Positions 26,039 through 35,387 of a DNA stretch of 64,000 nucleotides are shown here, in pieces; the first letter of the stretch is position 1; every line of letters begins with the position of its first letter. Made by a program: the position numbers and the translations under genes. Origin of the DNA: Paractinoplanes bogorensis (GTDB taxonomy: Bacteria; Actinomycetota; Actinomycetes; Mycobacteriales; Micromonosporaceae); the NCBI RefSeq assembly GCF_018829635.1, contig NZ_JAHKKG010000006.1:496001-560000 (forward strand). The letters run 5' to 3'. The notes beneath the pieces were generated by a model that saw nothing but the letters and a program-made list of their open reading frames with translations, was not told the DNA's origin and made no database searches.

Positions 26039-27742
26039 TCAGTTACCGAATACCTCGAAGTTGTAGAGCGAGTAGCCCCACGGGGTGGCCCGGGTCGTGC
26101 CGAGAACGCGCACGTATCGGGCCTGGGCGTTGAGCCCGGTCAGGTCGTCCTCGCCACCGTTGCCCCCGGTCACCGAGCGCGCGGTGGTCCAGGTGGTGCC
26201 GTTCGTGGACGTCTGGATCTGGTACGCCGACCCGTAGGCGGCCTCCCACAGCAGGCGTACGCGGGAAACAGTGCGCACCGAGCCGAGATCAACCTGGACC
26301 CACTGCGGGTCACTGAACGCGCTCGACCAGCGAGTGGTCGTGGAAGCGTCCACCGCGTTGGAGGCCGGGTAGCTCCCGTTCTCGACGCTGGAGGCGGTCG
26401 CCGGCCGGTTCAGGGCCAGGTTGGTGACCGGCGGCTGCCCGGTCAGCTCCTTGATCCGGATGTTGCGGAACGCGGCCTGGTCACCCGAGCCGTGGTTCTG
26501 GATGCCGATGTAGCCGTCCAGGTTGCGGGCCGGGTCGGTGTTGGTGAAGTCGTTGATCAGCTTGCCGTTGAGGTAGACCCGGATCCGCTGGCCCTCGACG
26601 AGCAGCTCGTACGCGTTCCACTCGCCGGCCGGGTTGAGCGCGGCGTCGCGGGCGGCGACGTCGGCCGACTTGAAGGTGTAGATCGCGCCGGTCGTCCGGT
26701 CGGCCGCGTCGGTGGCGTCGATCTGCACCTCGTAGCCCTGGTTCACGGCCACCCACGGGTCGTTGCCCGGGTTGGGGAAGCCGACGAAGATGCCCGAGTT
26801 GCTGTCGCCGGTGAGCTTCCAGTCGGCCTTGAGCGAGTAGGACGTGAACTGCTTGGCCGAGTACCAGTAGAGGCCCATCCCGCCGACCGAGTTCAGCGTG
26901 GCGTCGCTGTTGCTGAAGCTGCCCGGCCCGGCCTGCGACCATCCGGTGGTGCTGCCGTTGTAGAGCGTCGTGTAGCCGGTCTCGGGCCGGCAGTCGGCCT
27001 TGGCCCGGTTCGACGCGTAGCGCAGCCCGCCCAGCAGGTGATTACGGAAATTCGTTTCCCCGTACGAGGCCTGGGTGTGCCCGAATCCGGTGTACCAGGA
27101 GCGGCCGCTGTCGACTGTCTTGCACCACGCGATCGGGTGGTCGACGCCCATGTTGCCGCCGGAGTAGGTCGACTCGTCCAGCGTCGCCAGCACGTGGGCG
27201 CTGCTGCGCGGGTTGGTCTGGTAGTTGTAGAGCTCGTCCGTCCGCGTCCACGCCTGCGGCAGGTGCGCGCTGCTCGGGTGGGCCCGGTCCTGCACCCGAG
27301 CGGTCACCTGCTGGATGGCCGGGTGCGAGTGGAAGTAGGCGCCGACGAGCTGTCCGTAGAAGGGCCAGCCGTACTCGGTGTCGGCCGCGGCGTGCACCCC
27401 GACGTAGCCGCCGCCACCACGGACGTACGACTCGAAGGCGGTCTGCTGGGTGTCGTTGAGCACGTCACCCGTGGTGTTGAGGAAGACGACCGCCTCGTAC
27501 TGGGCCAGGTTGCCCGTGGTGAACGCGGCCGCGTCCTCGGTGGCGGTGACCGTGAAGTTGTTGGCCGCACCCAGGTCACGGATCGTCTGGATGCCGACCG
27601 GGATCGCGTCGTGCCGGAAGCCGGCGGTTTTGGAGAACACCAGGACGTCGTACGGGGCATCCGCGGCCGACGCCGGTGATGCCGTGAACGTGCACGCGGC
27701 CAGGGCGATGAGCGTCGCCGCGCCGGCTACTACCTTGCGCAT
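26039..27742 (-). CDS. Secreted ThuA / DUF1080 / discoidin multidomain protein
   Basis: A 567-aa exported protein. ATG 27742 follows an excellent AGGAGGT; the N-terminus is a signal peptide ending ASPASA|ADAP, with an earlier LAAC that could also act as a lipobox. Domains in order: ThuA-like glutamine-amidotransferase fold (~28-240; YDVLVFSKTAGFRHDAI, YVGVHAAADTEYGWPFYG), a DUF1080/3-keto-disaccharide-hydrolase-type lectin-like fold (~245-440; WKLTGDSNSGIFVGFPNP), and an F5/8-type discoidin domain (~445-567). Such proteins act on extracellular carbohydrates. Its discoidin domain is nearly a copy of that in the neighbouring sugar dehydrogenase. Confidence 0.88.
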   Translation of the reverse strand: MRKVVAGAATLIALAACTFTASPASAADAPYDVLVFSKTAGFRHDAIPVGIQTIRDLGAANNFTVTATEDAAAFTTGNLAQYEAVVFLNTTGDVLNDTQQTAFESYVRGGGGYVGVHAAADTEYGWPFYGQLVGAYFHSHPAIQQVTARVQDRAHPSSAHLPQAWTRTDELYNYQTNPRSSAHVLATLDESTYSGGNMGVDHPIAWCKTVDSGRSWYTGFGHTQASYGETNFRNHLLGGLRYASNRAKADCRPETGYTTLYNGSTTGWSQAGPGSFSNSDATLNSVGGMGLYWYSAKQFTSYSLKADWKLTGDSNSGIFVGFPNPGNDPWVAVNQGYEVQIDATDAADRTTGAIYTFKSADVAARDAALNPAGEWNAYELLVEGQRIRVYLNGKLINDFTNTDPARNLDGYIGIQNHGSGDQAAFRNIRIKELTGQPPVTNLALNRPATASSVENGSYPASNAVDASTTTRWSSAFSDPQWVQVDLGSVRTVSRVRLLWEAAYGSAYQIQTSTNGTTWTTARSVTGGNGGEDDLTGLNAQARYVRVLGTTRATPWGYSLYNFEVFGN

Positions 27743-27769
27743 GAAACCTCCTGTTACGAGGGGAGGTGA

Positions 27770-27795
27770 GCGCCCCGCTTGGGGGAGCGGGGCGC
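27770..27795 (-). terminator. Hairpin between sugar dehydrogenase and ThuA genes
   Basis: Perfect 10-bp arms (GCGCCCCGCT / AGCGGGGCGC) around a 6-base loop, 20 bases after the dehydrogenase stop and 27 bases before the ThuA-domain start. It could terminate, attenuate or stabilise transcript; no T-tract follows. Confidence 0.6.
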
Positions 27796-27815
27796 CCACA
27801 CTCGACGGGGAAGGA

Positions 27816-30641
27816 TCAGCTGCCGAAGACTTCGAAGTTGAAGAGCGAGTAACCCCAGGCGGTGGCCCGGGTGGTGCCGTTGATCCGTACGTAACGTGCC
27901 TGGTTGTTGAGTCCGGTGATGTCGTCCGTACCGCCGTCAGCTCCGGTCACGGAGCGGGCGGTAGTCCAGGTGCTCCCGTCCAGAGAGGTCTGGACCTGGT
28001 ACGCCGATCCGTAGGCGGCCTCCCACAGCAGATTCACTCGGTTCACTGTCCGGACCGATCCGAGATCGACCCGGATCCACTGCGGATCGCTGAACGCGCT
28101 CGACCACCGCGTCGTCGTGGAGGCGTCCACCGCGTACGAGGCCGGATAGAGGGTGCTCTCGGTGCTCGACGCCGTGACCGGCTTGTTGAGCGAGAGCAGG
28201 GACGATGTGGCGAAGGTGAAGCTGTCCACGTCGAACAGCGCGCCCGTCCCGGTGCCGGCGAAAGTCAGGAACAGCGACGTCGTGCCGGCCGGAGCCCCGC
28301 TGATCGCGCCGGTGACGTTGACGAACGTCTCCCACGACCCGGTCGGCGCGACCGTGGCCGAGCCGATGATCGGGCCGGTGGCCGAGCCCGTACGGAATTG
28401 AAGCGTGCCGCCGCTGCCGCCCGAGGAGACCCGGGCCGTGAACGAGGTGGCGTTGTTCAGCTTGTACGGGTCGAACTGGATCCAGTCGCCGTTGTTGACG
28501 TCACCGACGGTGGCCCCGCCCTCGGCGCCGGTCTTCGTGATCTTGCTGACGCCGGACGACGTCTTGTAGTGCTCGGCCTGCCGTTTGCGCGGGGCCAGGA
28601 TGTTCTGGGCGTGCGTGGTCAGCCCGCCCTTGTCGGTGTACGCCGCGTCGAAGATCGGGAAGATGTTCGCCGCGTCGTCGTGTTCCCCGTCGGTCGGGAT
28701 GGTGATCGTGCCCGAGCAGCCGTTCTGCGAGGTGATCTGGTGGGCGTGCTGGTCGTGGCCGAGCACGTAGGCCATCGTCACCTTGGTGCAGTCGATCGTG
28801 CCGTCCTCGGGGTCGGTGACCGTGACGCTCCACGGGATGCTGTCGCCGAAGGACACCAGCTGACCGGCGGCCGGGCTGTTGATGACGACCTTGGGCGCGG
28901 TGTTGCCGACGCTGATGCTCACGCTCGACGTGCCGGTGGCGCCCTGCGGGTCACGGACGGTCAGGGTCGCCGTGTAGGTGCCGTTGGTGCCGTACGTCTT
29001 GGTCGGGTTGGCCGCCGTCGACGTGGTGCCGTCACCGAACGCCCACGACCAGGTCAGCGCCCCGCCCTCGGGATCGCTGCTGCCCGCCGACGAGAAGTTC
29101 ACGGTCAGCGGCGAGGCCCCCGACGTCGGGTTCGCACTGGCCACCGCGGTCGGCGCCCGGTTCCCGCCGGCCACGTAGTCGTAGCGGTAGAGCGCCGAGT
29201 TGGCGTCGCCGTTGAAGTAGCCGGTGCCGTAGTCGAGGACGTAGAGCGCGCCGTCCGGCCCGAACGCCATGTCCATGACCTGCTTGCCGTTCCACGGGAA
29301 GGTGTCGATCGCCCCGTACGTGCCGTTGGCGTTGACCACGGTCGGCTTGATCCACCCGCGGCCGAACTCGCCGGCGAAGAACTGCCCGTCGAAGGTCTGC
29401 GGGAACTTCGTGGCCGACGTGTTGCTCGCGCTGTAGCGGTAGACCGGGCCGCCCATCGGCGACTCGGAACCGCCACCGAACTCGGGCGGCGAGCCCGCGT
29501 CCCCGGCGTACCGGATCCAGGCCGGTTTGGCCGCGGGCAGCGTGCCCAGGCCGGTGTTGCGGAACGAGTTGTTGGTCGGCCCGCCGGTGCAGTTGTATTT
29601 GGCGCCGCCGGTGTTGGCCGCGAAGTCCCACTCGTTGTACGTCTCGGCGCTGGTGTTGGTGCCGGTGCAGTAGGGCCAGCCGTAGTTGCCGGGCGCGGTG
29701 ACCCGGTTGAACTCGACCTGCCCGGACGGCCCGCGAGTGGCCGACGACGTGCCCGCGTCGGGACCGTAGTCGCCGACGTAGACGGCCCCGGTGGCCTTGT
29801 CGACGCTGATCCGGAACGGGTTGCGGAAGCCCATGGCGTAGATCTCGGGCTTGGTGTTCGCCGTGCCCGGCGCGAACAGGTTGCCCGACGGGATCGAGTA
29901 GGTCCCGTTGGCGTTGGGCTTGATCCGCAGGATCTTGCCGCGCAGGTCGTTGGTGTTGCCCGCGCTGCGCTGGGCGTCGTAGACCGGGTTGCGGTTGGTC
30001 CGCTCGTCGATCGGGGAGTAGCCGGCCGAGTCGAACGGGTTGGAGTCGTCACCGGTCGAGATGTAGAGGTTGCCGGCCGCGTCCCAGTCCATGTCGCCGC
30101 CGACGTGGCAGCACATGCCCCGGTCGGTCGGCACGTCCAGCACGTTCACCTGGCTGGCCGTGTTGACGGTGAAGTCGCTGTTCAGCGTGAACCGGGAGAG
30201 CCGGTTGACCCCGGCCCAGGTGGCCCAGGTGGCGGCCGTGCCGGTGGCCGGTGCGTCGCCCGCGGGGGTGTTCAAAGGGGGCGCGTAGAACAGGTAGATG
30301 TAGCGGTTGGTGGCGAAGCCGGGGTCGACCGCCACGCCCTGCAGGCCCTCCTCGTCGTGGGTGTAGACGGGGATGGTCGCGACCACCGCGGTGTTCCCGG
30401 CGGCGTCGGTCCGGCGCAGGGTGCCGTTACGCGCTGTGTGCAGCACCGAGCGGTCGGGCAGCACCGCCAGGCTCATCGGCTCGCCCGTCTCGGCGACGCC
30501 CTTGGCCAGCGTGACCTGCTGAAAGTCGGCCGGATTGATGACCGCGGCGGCCGGCTCGGCGACCGCCACCACAGTGGAAGTGAGGAGCAGGGCCGCGCTG
30601 GCCATAGCTAATTGTCGATATTTGAAGGTCTTGTGGTTCAC
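27816..30641 (-). CDS. Secreted sugar (sorbosone/glucose) dehydrogenase with PKD, CBM6 and discoidin domains
   Basis: A 941-aa exported protein. GTG 30641 is chosen: AGGAAGGG precedes it and it gives a signal peptide (NHKTFKYRQLAMASAALLLT.. to AEPAAA). The catalytic region (~35-500) is the PQQ-dependent glucose/sorbosone dehydrogenase beta-propeller (motifs HDEEGLQGVAVDPGF, DVPTDRGMCCHVGGDMDWD, YVGDYGPDAG). A PKD domain follows (~510-600; SWAFGDGTTSTAANPTKTY), then a linker ending in NILAPRKRQAEHY, a CBM6-like domain (~695-820) and a discoidin domain (~825-941). The probable role is extracellular sugar oxidation while bound to polysaccharide. PQQ supply is not encoded here. Confidence 0.9.
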   Translation of the reverse strand: MNHKTFKYRQLAMASAALLLTSTVVAVAEPAAAVINPADFQQVTLAKGVAETGEPMSLAVLPDRSVLHTARNGTLRRTDAAGNTAVVATIPVYTHDEEGLQGVAVDPGFATNRYIYLFYAPPLNTPAGDAPATGTAATWATWAGVNRLSRFTLNSDFTVNTASQVNVLDVPTDRGMCCHVGGDMDWDAAGNLYISTGDDSNPFDSAGYSPIDERTNRNPVYDAQRSAGNTNDLRGKILRIKPNANGTYSIPSGNLFAPGTANTKPEIYAMGFRNPFRISVDKATGAVYVGDYGPDAGTSSATRGPSGQVEFNRVTAPGNYGWPYCTGTNTSAETYNEWDFAANTGGAKYNCTGGPTNNSFRNTGLGTLPAAKPAWIRYAGDAGSPPEFGGGSESPMGGPVYRYSASNTSATKFPQTFDGQFFAGEFGRGWIKPTVVNANGTYGAIDTFPWNGKQVMDMAFGPDGALYVLDYGTGYFNGDANSALYRYDYVAGGNRAPTAVASANPTSGASPLTVNFSSAGSSDPEGGALTWSWAFGDGTTSTAANPTKTYGTNGTYTATLTVRDPQGATGTSSVSISVGNTAPKVVINSPAAGQLVSFGDSIPWSVTVTDPEDGTIDCTKVTMAYVLGHDQHAHQITSQNGCSGTITIPTDGEHDDAANIFPIFDAAYTDKGGLTTHAQNILAPRKRQAEHYKTSSGVSKITKTGAEGGATVGDVNNGDWIQFDPYKLNNATSFTARVSSGGSGGTLQFRTGSATGPIIGSATVAPTGSWETFVNVTGAISGAPAGTTSLFLTFAGTGTGALFDVDSFTFATSSLLSLNKPVTASSTESTLYPASYAVDASTTTRWSSAFSDPQWIRVDLGSVRTVNRVNLLWEAAYGSAYQVQTSLDGSTWTTARSVTGADGGTDDITGLNNQARYVRINGTTRATAWGYSLFNFEVFGS

Positions 30642-30791
30642 GGAGTCCCTTCCTGACCGGGGATTGCCAGGCGGGGCGCGTGCCGCCGCGCCGCAGCCGG
30701 GGATGTGCTGTGGCACAGGGCTGTCGCCGGCCGTCAGGGGGGATCTGACACGCACCGGAAACATTCCTGTAGTGCGGCTCACGTTATGAAC

Positions 30792-30826
30792 TTCGGATCG
30801 GTCCTGTAAAGACTTTCGGATCGATC
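30792..30826 (-). promoter_or_regulatory. Direct repeats upstream of the sugar dehydrogenase gene
   Basis: TTCGGATCGGTC (30792-30803) and TTCGGATCGATC (30815-30826), 23 bp apart, about two helical turns. They lie in the 203-base region between the kinase stop (30845) and the dehydrogenase start (30641), which otherwise contains only AT-richer promoter-like sequence. Tandem sites with this spacing suit an OmpR-type regulator such as the one encoded upstream; this is inference. Confidence 0.45.
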
Positions 30827-30844
30827 AACAAAACTTTTGCAGCA

Positions 30845-32602
30845 TCAGTCGAAAGCGAGACCGGTCGCTGGCAGTCGTACGGTGAACGTGGTGCCCACGT
30901 GCTGAGTGCTCTCCACACTGATCCGGCCACCGTGGTCGGTGACGATCCGGTGGGCGATGGTCAGGCCCAGCCCGGTGCCGCCGGTGGCGCGCTGACGTGC
31001 GGGATCGGCCCGCCAGAACCGGTCGAACACGTGCGGCACGTCGCTCGCCGCGATGCCGACCCCGGTGTCCTGCACGGTCAGCACCGCCTCGCCGTCCTCG
31101 GCCCGGACGCGTACGAGAATCTGCCCGTCCCGGTCGGTGTAGCGGATCGCGTTGGTCAGCAGGTTGCCCAGCACCTGCCGGATCCGGTCCTGGTCGGCCT
31201 CGGCCCACATCGGCGTCGACGCGTCCACGGTCAGCGCCACTCCGGCCTCGGCGGCCACCGCCCGCTGCGCCGTCACGCTGCCCGAGACCAGCTCGGCCAG
31301 GTCGGTCGGCGTCTTCGTGTAACCCAGGTCGCCCGCCTCGGCCAGAGCCAGCACCTGCAGGTCGTCCAGGATGCGCCGCTGCAGCATGGTCTCCTCGTGC
31401 AGCGACACGAACAGCTCCCGGCTCGGCTCGATCACCCCGTCGGACAGGCCCTCGAGATAGCCGCGCAGATTGGACAGCGGCGTCCGCATCTCGTGGGCCA
31501 CGTCCGCGATGAGCTGGCGCTGCCGCCGCTCGCTCTGCTCCACCGCTTCGGCCATCATGTTGAACGACGAGCCCAGCCGGGACAGCTCGCCCCGCCCGGT
31601 GATCCGCACCCGGGCGTCGAGCTGACCGGCCGCCAGCATCTGCGACGCCCCGGTCAGCCGCCGCACCGGGCTGCTCACCTGCCGGGCGATCACCCACGTG
31701 CCGAGCAGCGCGACCACGATCAGCGCGGCCGCCCCGGCCAGCGCCGGGCGGCCCAGCAGGTCGGTGACGTCGGTCGTGCCGCGCCCGCCCAGGTAGAGCT
31801 CCAGCGGTACCGCCGAGCTGGTCGACACCGTGTCGTTGAAGGATTCGTCGACGCAGGAAGCGACCTTGTTACTGACCGCAGCCTCGCCGGTGCCGCGGAA
31901 CCCGTTGCACTGCCGCAGGTAGTCCCAGAAGGCCATGAACCAGCCCTCGTCGCCCATCACCCGGGCCGTGGCCTTGCGCATACACTCGGGCGATTTGTCG
32001 CGCTGGGCCTGGGTCACGTAGGGCGCCCGGTCCAGCGCCATGGCCGGCTCGTCGCCCAGCGTGTCGTTCAGGCAGCGGACCAGCACCAGCCCGGTGCGGA
32101 ACTGGGTGGCCTGCCGCAGCGCCAGCATCTCCCGGCTGCCCTGCACGGGATCGGTCGGGACGTCGCCCCACACGTCCCTGGGGATCGGGTAGATCTGCTT
32201 CTCGAGGTAGACGGGCGGCACCGCGGGCGCCGGGCGGTCGGACACCTCCTCCAGCGCCGGGTAGGCGTTGATGTCGTACGCGATCGGCTGCACCGCCCCG
32301 GACGCGCGGTTGGCCTGGATGTCCGAGTCGACGAGAACCTCGCCGTACTCGGTCTGGATCCGGATGTGCAGTTCGGTGCGGTCGGAGAGGCTCTGGACGA
32401 GGCGATCGACGCCTGGCCAGTTGCCGTGGGTCACGCCGTACTCCTGCAGTTGCTGCACGATCTCGGTGCGATACGTGGCCTGGGCCTCGACGGTGTCGTG
32501 CACCTGCCGCGAGGCCAGGTTGAGGGTGAGCCACGCGGTCGCCCCGATGGCGGTGACCGCCACCAGCATGACCAGCACGAAGATGCGTACGCGGAAACTC
32601 AA
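30845..32602 (-). CDS. Sensor histidine kinase (OmpR-partner type)
   Basis: A 585-aa membrane kinase. TM1 is at ~7-29, an extracellular sensor of ~255 residues follows with four Cys (177, 207, 232, 250) able to form disulfides, and TM2 is at ~287-306. HAMP follows, then HisKA with phospho-acceptor H370 (VAHEMRTPLSNLRGYLEG), then the ATPase domain with N, G1 and G2 boxes (LTNAIRYTD, VQDTGVGI, GGTGLGL). Its start overlaps the response regulator stop by four bases, so they form one operon. The signal is unknown. The next genes downstream are secreted carbohydrate-active proteins. Confidence 0.94.
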   Translation of the reverse strand: MSFRVRIFVLVMLVAVTAIGATAWLTLNLASRQVHDTVEAQATYRTEIVQQLQEYGVTHGNWPGVDRLVQSLSDRTELHIRIQTEYGEVLVDSDIQANRASGAVQPIAYDINAYPALEEVSDRPAPAVPPVYLEKQIYPIPRDVWGDVPTDPVQGSREMLALRQATQFRTGLVLVRCLNDTLGDEPAMALDRAPYVTQAQRDKSPECMRKATARVMGDEGWFMAFWDYLRQCNGFRGTGEAAVSNKVASCVDESFNDTVSTSSAVPLELYLGGRGTTDVTDLLGRPALAGAAALIVVALLGTWVIARQVSSPVRRLTGASQMLAAGQLDARVRITGRGELSRLGSSFNMMAEAVEQSERRQRQLIADVAHEMRTPLSNLRGYLEGLSDGVIEPSRELFVSLHEETMLQRRILDDLQVLALAEAGDLGYTKTPTDLAELVSGSVTAQRAVAAEAGVALTVDASTPMWAEADQDRIRQVLGNLLTNAIRYTDRDGQILVRVRAEDGEAVLTVQDTGVGIAASDVPHVFDRFWRADPARQRATGGTGLGLTIAHRIVTDHGGRISVESTQHVGTTFTVRLPATGLAFD

Positions 32603-33282
32603 TGCCCGGCCATCCGGTAACCCCGCCCGTAGACCGTCTGCACGTAGCGCGGATCGGCCGGATTCTCCTCGATCTTGCGGCGCAGGTTGACCACGTGGGC
32701 GTCGACGGTGCGGGCCGACACGTCGTGCTCGAAGCCGAACGTCTTGTCGATGATCTGCGCCCGCGTGAACACCCGGCCCGGCTCACGCGCCAGCAGCTCG
32801 AGGATGCCGAACTCCTTGGCGGTCAGGGTCACCACCTCACCGCGTACGCGAACCTCGAACCGGCCCGCATCCACCTCGAGGTCGCCCACCTGCAGAACCA
32901 ACGACGAGCCTTCGGCCTTTCCCGTACGCCGGAGGAGCGCTCGCACCCGCGCGGTCAGCTCCCGCGGACTGACGGGTTTGGGCAGGTAGTCATCGGCGCC
33001 GATGTCCAGCCCCAGCAGCATGTCGTTCTCCGACGAGCGCGCGGTGACCATCAGGATCGCGATGCTCGACTCGGCCCGCAGGATCCGGCACACGTCCAGC
33101 CCGTCGACCAGCGGCATCATCACGTCCAGCACGACCAGGTCGGGCTTGCGGGCCCGGGCCACGTCCAGTGCCGACCGGCCGTCACCGACAGTGATGACCT
33201 GATGGCCCTCCCGCTCGAGGTAGAGGCGGATGAGCTGGGCGTGCTTCGGGTCGTCGTCGGCCACCAGGATGCGTGCGGTCAC
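32599..33282 (-). CDS. OmpR-family response regulator
   Basis: A 227-aa two-component regulator. The receiver domain has the acidic pair DD at 9-10, phospho-acceptor D53 (LVVLDVMMPLVDG), and the conserved T/S and K (MVTARSSE, LPKPVSPREL). The C-terminal winged helix is clear (LTAKEFGILELLAREPGRVFTRAQI, ARTVDAHVVNLRRKIEENP). It is coupled to the kinase gene by an ATGA overlap and divergent from asnB across a ~120-bp region. Confidence 0.95.
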   Translation of the reverse strand: MTARILVADDDPKHAQLIRLYLEREGHQVITVGDGRSALDVARARKPDLVVLDVMMPLVDGLDVCRILRAESSIAILMVTARSSENDMLLGLDIGADDYLPKPVSPRELTARVRALLRRTGKAEGSSLVLQVGDLEVDAGRFEVRVRGEVVTLTAKEFGILELLAREPGRVFTRAQIIDKTFGFEHDVSARTVDAHVVNLRRKIEENPADPRYVQTVYGRGYRMAGH

Positions 33283-33402
33283 GCTCGCGATTCTGGCCTC
33301 TCCGCGCTACCCCGGCCAAGAAATGTTGGATTCTCGTGAAGTTCCCTCGCGATAGCGATGACCGCACAAGTTCTTCACAGACTGCGCCGCACGCTCCCCG
33401 GC

Positions 33403-35334
33403 ATGTGTGGACTGAACGTCTTTGTCAGCAGCCGTCCGTCGGCCGGAGCGCCCGACCCGGCGTCCCAGGCTGCCTTCGCCGCCGCGCTCGAGACGATGCA
33501 CCACCGCGGCCCGGACGACACCCGGGTCGAGTTCACCGAGGGGGCCGCGTTCGGCTTCAAGCGGCTCGCCATCATCGACCGCAGCGAGGCCGCCCAGCCC
33601 GTGCACTACCGCGACCGCTGGACCGTCGTGTTCAACGGCGAGATCTACAACTACCGGGAGTTGCGGGCCGAGCTGATCCGCGACCACGGCGCCACCTTCG
33701 TCACCGAGGGTGACAGCGAGGTGCTGGCCGCGGCGTTCCACTTCTGGGGCCCGGCCGCCCTGCCCCGGCTGCGCGGCATGTTCGCCTTCGTCGCCTACGA
33801 CCACTGGACGGGCACCCTGCACGCCGCCCGCGACCAGTTCGGCATCAAGCCGCTCTACCTGCTCGAGACGGTCGACGGGCTGTTCCTGGCCAGCGAGCGC
33901 AAGGCGCTGACCGCGTTCGCCGGCGACCCGGCGGCCACGCTCGACACCGACGCGCTGGCCCACTACTTCACCTTCCAGTTCGTGCCCGACCCGCTGACGC
34001 TGAGCCGGCAGATCCGACGGCTTCCGCCCGGCCACCACCTGACCTGGACGCCCGGCGGTGGGCAGCGCCTGACCCGCTACTTCCGCCCGTCGCTGCGGCC
34101 TCTCGCGATCTCGGAGACGGCTGCCTTCGACGGGATCCGGGACGCGCTGCGCGACAGCGTGCGCGCCCACCTGCACGCCGAGGTGCCGGTCGGGGCGTTC
34201 CTGTCCAGCGGCGTCGACTCGTCGGCGATCGTCGCGCTGGCCCGCGAGCACAAGCCCGACCTGCACGTGTTCACGGCCGGGTTCGCCCAGGACGGCTACT
34301 CCGAGATCGAGATCGCCCAGAACACCGCGGAGCAGCTCGGCGTACGGATAACTCCGACCGTCGTCACCGAGGACGACGTCATCCGCGAGTTGCCCCGGAT
34401 CGTCCACCTGCTCGACGACCCGGTCGCCGACCCGTCACTGATCCCGCTCTACTTCCTGGCCCAGACCGCGTCGCGCTACGTGACGGTGGTGCTCTCCGGC
34501 GAGGGCTCCGACGAGCTGTTCGGCGGCTACACCATCTATCGCGAGCCGGCCTCGCTGTCCCGCATCGAGCACCTGCCCACCGGCATGAAGCGCGGCCTGC
34601 GCGGCCTGGCCCACGCCATCCCCGAAGGGGTCAAGGGCCGCAGCTTCCTCGAGCGCGGCACCACCCCGATCGAGGAGCGCTACTACGGCAACGCGCGCAT
34701 CTTCACCCCCGCCGAGAAGGCCGAACTGCTGCGCTTCACCGCCGAACCGCACACGGCGATAACGTCCCAGCTGTACGCCGAGACGGCCGACGTCGACGAC
34801 GTGGCGTCCATGCAGTACGTGGACCTGCACACCTGGCTGCCCGGCGACATCCTGGCCAAGGCCGACCGGATGTCCATGGCGCACTCGCTGGAACTGCGCG
34901 TCCCGTTCCTCGACCAGGCCGTCTACGCCGCCGCGGCGGGCCTGCCTACCTCGCTCAAGCTGCCCGCGAACAACCGCCACACGACCAAGCACGCCCTGCG
35001 CGAGGCGATGCGCGGGATCGTCCCCGAGTCCGTCCGGGAACGCCGCAAGCTCGGCTTCCCCACCCCCACCCGGCTGTGGCTCAAGGGCGGCATCGGCGAC
35101 TGGGTGGGCGGCCTGATCGCCGGTTCCGGCCCACGCCACCTGATCGACGTGGACTACGCCCTCCGACTGCTCACCGAACACCGCGCCGGCCACGCCGACA
35201 ACTCCCGCAAGGTCTGGACGGTAGCCATGTTCTGCCTGTGGTGGGCCATCCACGTGGACCGCACGATCCGCCCCGCGCCGTCTCCCGCTTTGATGGCAAA
35301 CGACCGATGGGCGACAGTCCTGACTGATCGGTAA
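33403..35334 (+). CDS. asnB: Glutamine-hydrolysing asparagine synthetase
   Basis: A 643-aa cytosolic enzyme converting Asp, ATP and Gln to Asn. ATG 33403 is chosen because it exposes the catalytic Cys right after Met (MCGLNVFV); an upstream in-frame start at 33358 would bury it. The class II amidotransferase domain (~1-230; HHRGPDDTR, NGEIYNYRELR, GDSEVLAAAF) is followed by the synthetase domain with the PP-loop FLSSGVDSSAIVAL and LSGEGSDELFGGY. The length and C-terminal KLGFPTPTRLWLKG region match stand-alone actinobacterial AsnB. No biosynthetic cluster surrounds it. Confidence 0.94.
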   Translation: MCGLNVFVSSRPSAGAPDPASQAAFAAALETMHHRGPDDTRVEFTEGAAFGFKRLAIIDRSEAAQPVHYRDRWTVVFNGEIYNYRELRAELIRDHGATFVTEGDSEVLAAAFHFWGPAALPRLRGMFAFVAYDHWTGTLHAARDQFGIKPLYLLETVDGLFLASERKALTAFAGDPAATLDTDALAHYFTFQFVPDPLTLSRQIRRLPPGHHLTWTPGGGQRLTRYFRPSLRPLAISETAAFDGIRDALRDSVRAHLHAEVPVGAFLSSGVDSSAIVALAREHKPDLHVFTAGFAQDGYSEIEIAQNTAEQLGVRITPTVVTEDDVIRELPRIVHLLDDPVADPSLIPLYFLAQTASRYVTVVLSGEGSDELFGGYTIYREPASLSRIEHLPTGMKRGLRGLAHAIPEGVKGRSFLERGTTPIEERYYGNARIFTPAEKAELLRFTAEPHTAITSQLYAETADVDDVASMQYVDLHTWLPGDILAKADRMSMAHSLELRVPFLDQAVYAAAAGLPTSLKLPANNRHTTKHALREAMRGIVPESVRERRKLGFPTPTRLWLKGGIGDWVGGLIAGSGPRHLIDVDYALRLLTEHRAGHADNSRKVWTVAMFCLWWAIHVDRTIRPAPSPALMANDRWATVLTDR

Positions 35335-35387
35335 GTATCCTGGCTAGCATCGGTCGCGCCCGATTCCGACCGAGGGGGCCGTCCACC

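Noticed and set aside
27450..30611. A 1053-codon open frame on the plus strand
   Set aside because: Antisense to the sugar dehydrogenase and ThuA genes; Val/Arg/Gly-rich, no signal peptide or motif.
33358..33402. Upstream in-frame start for asparagine synthetase
   Set aside because: It would place 15 residues before the Met-Cys that must become the N-terminal catalytic Cys.
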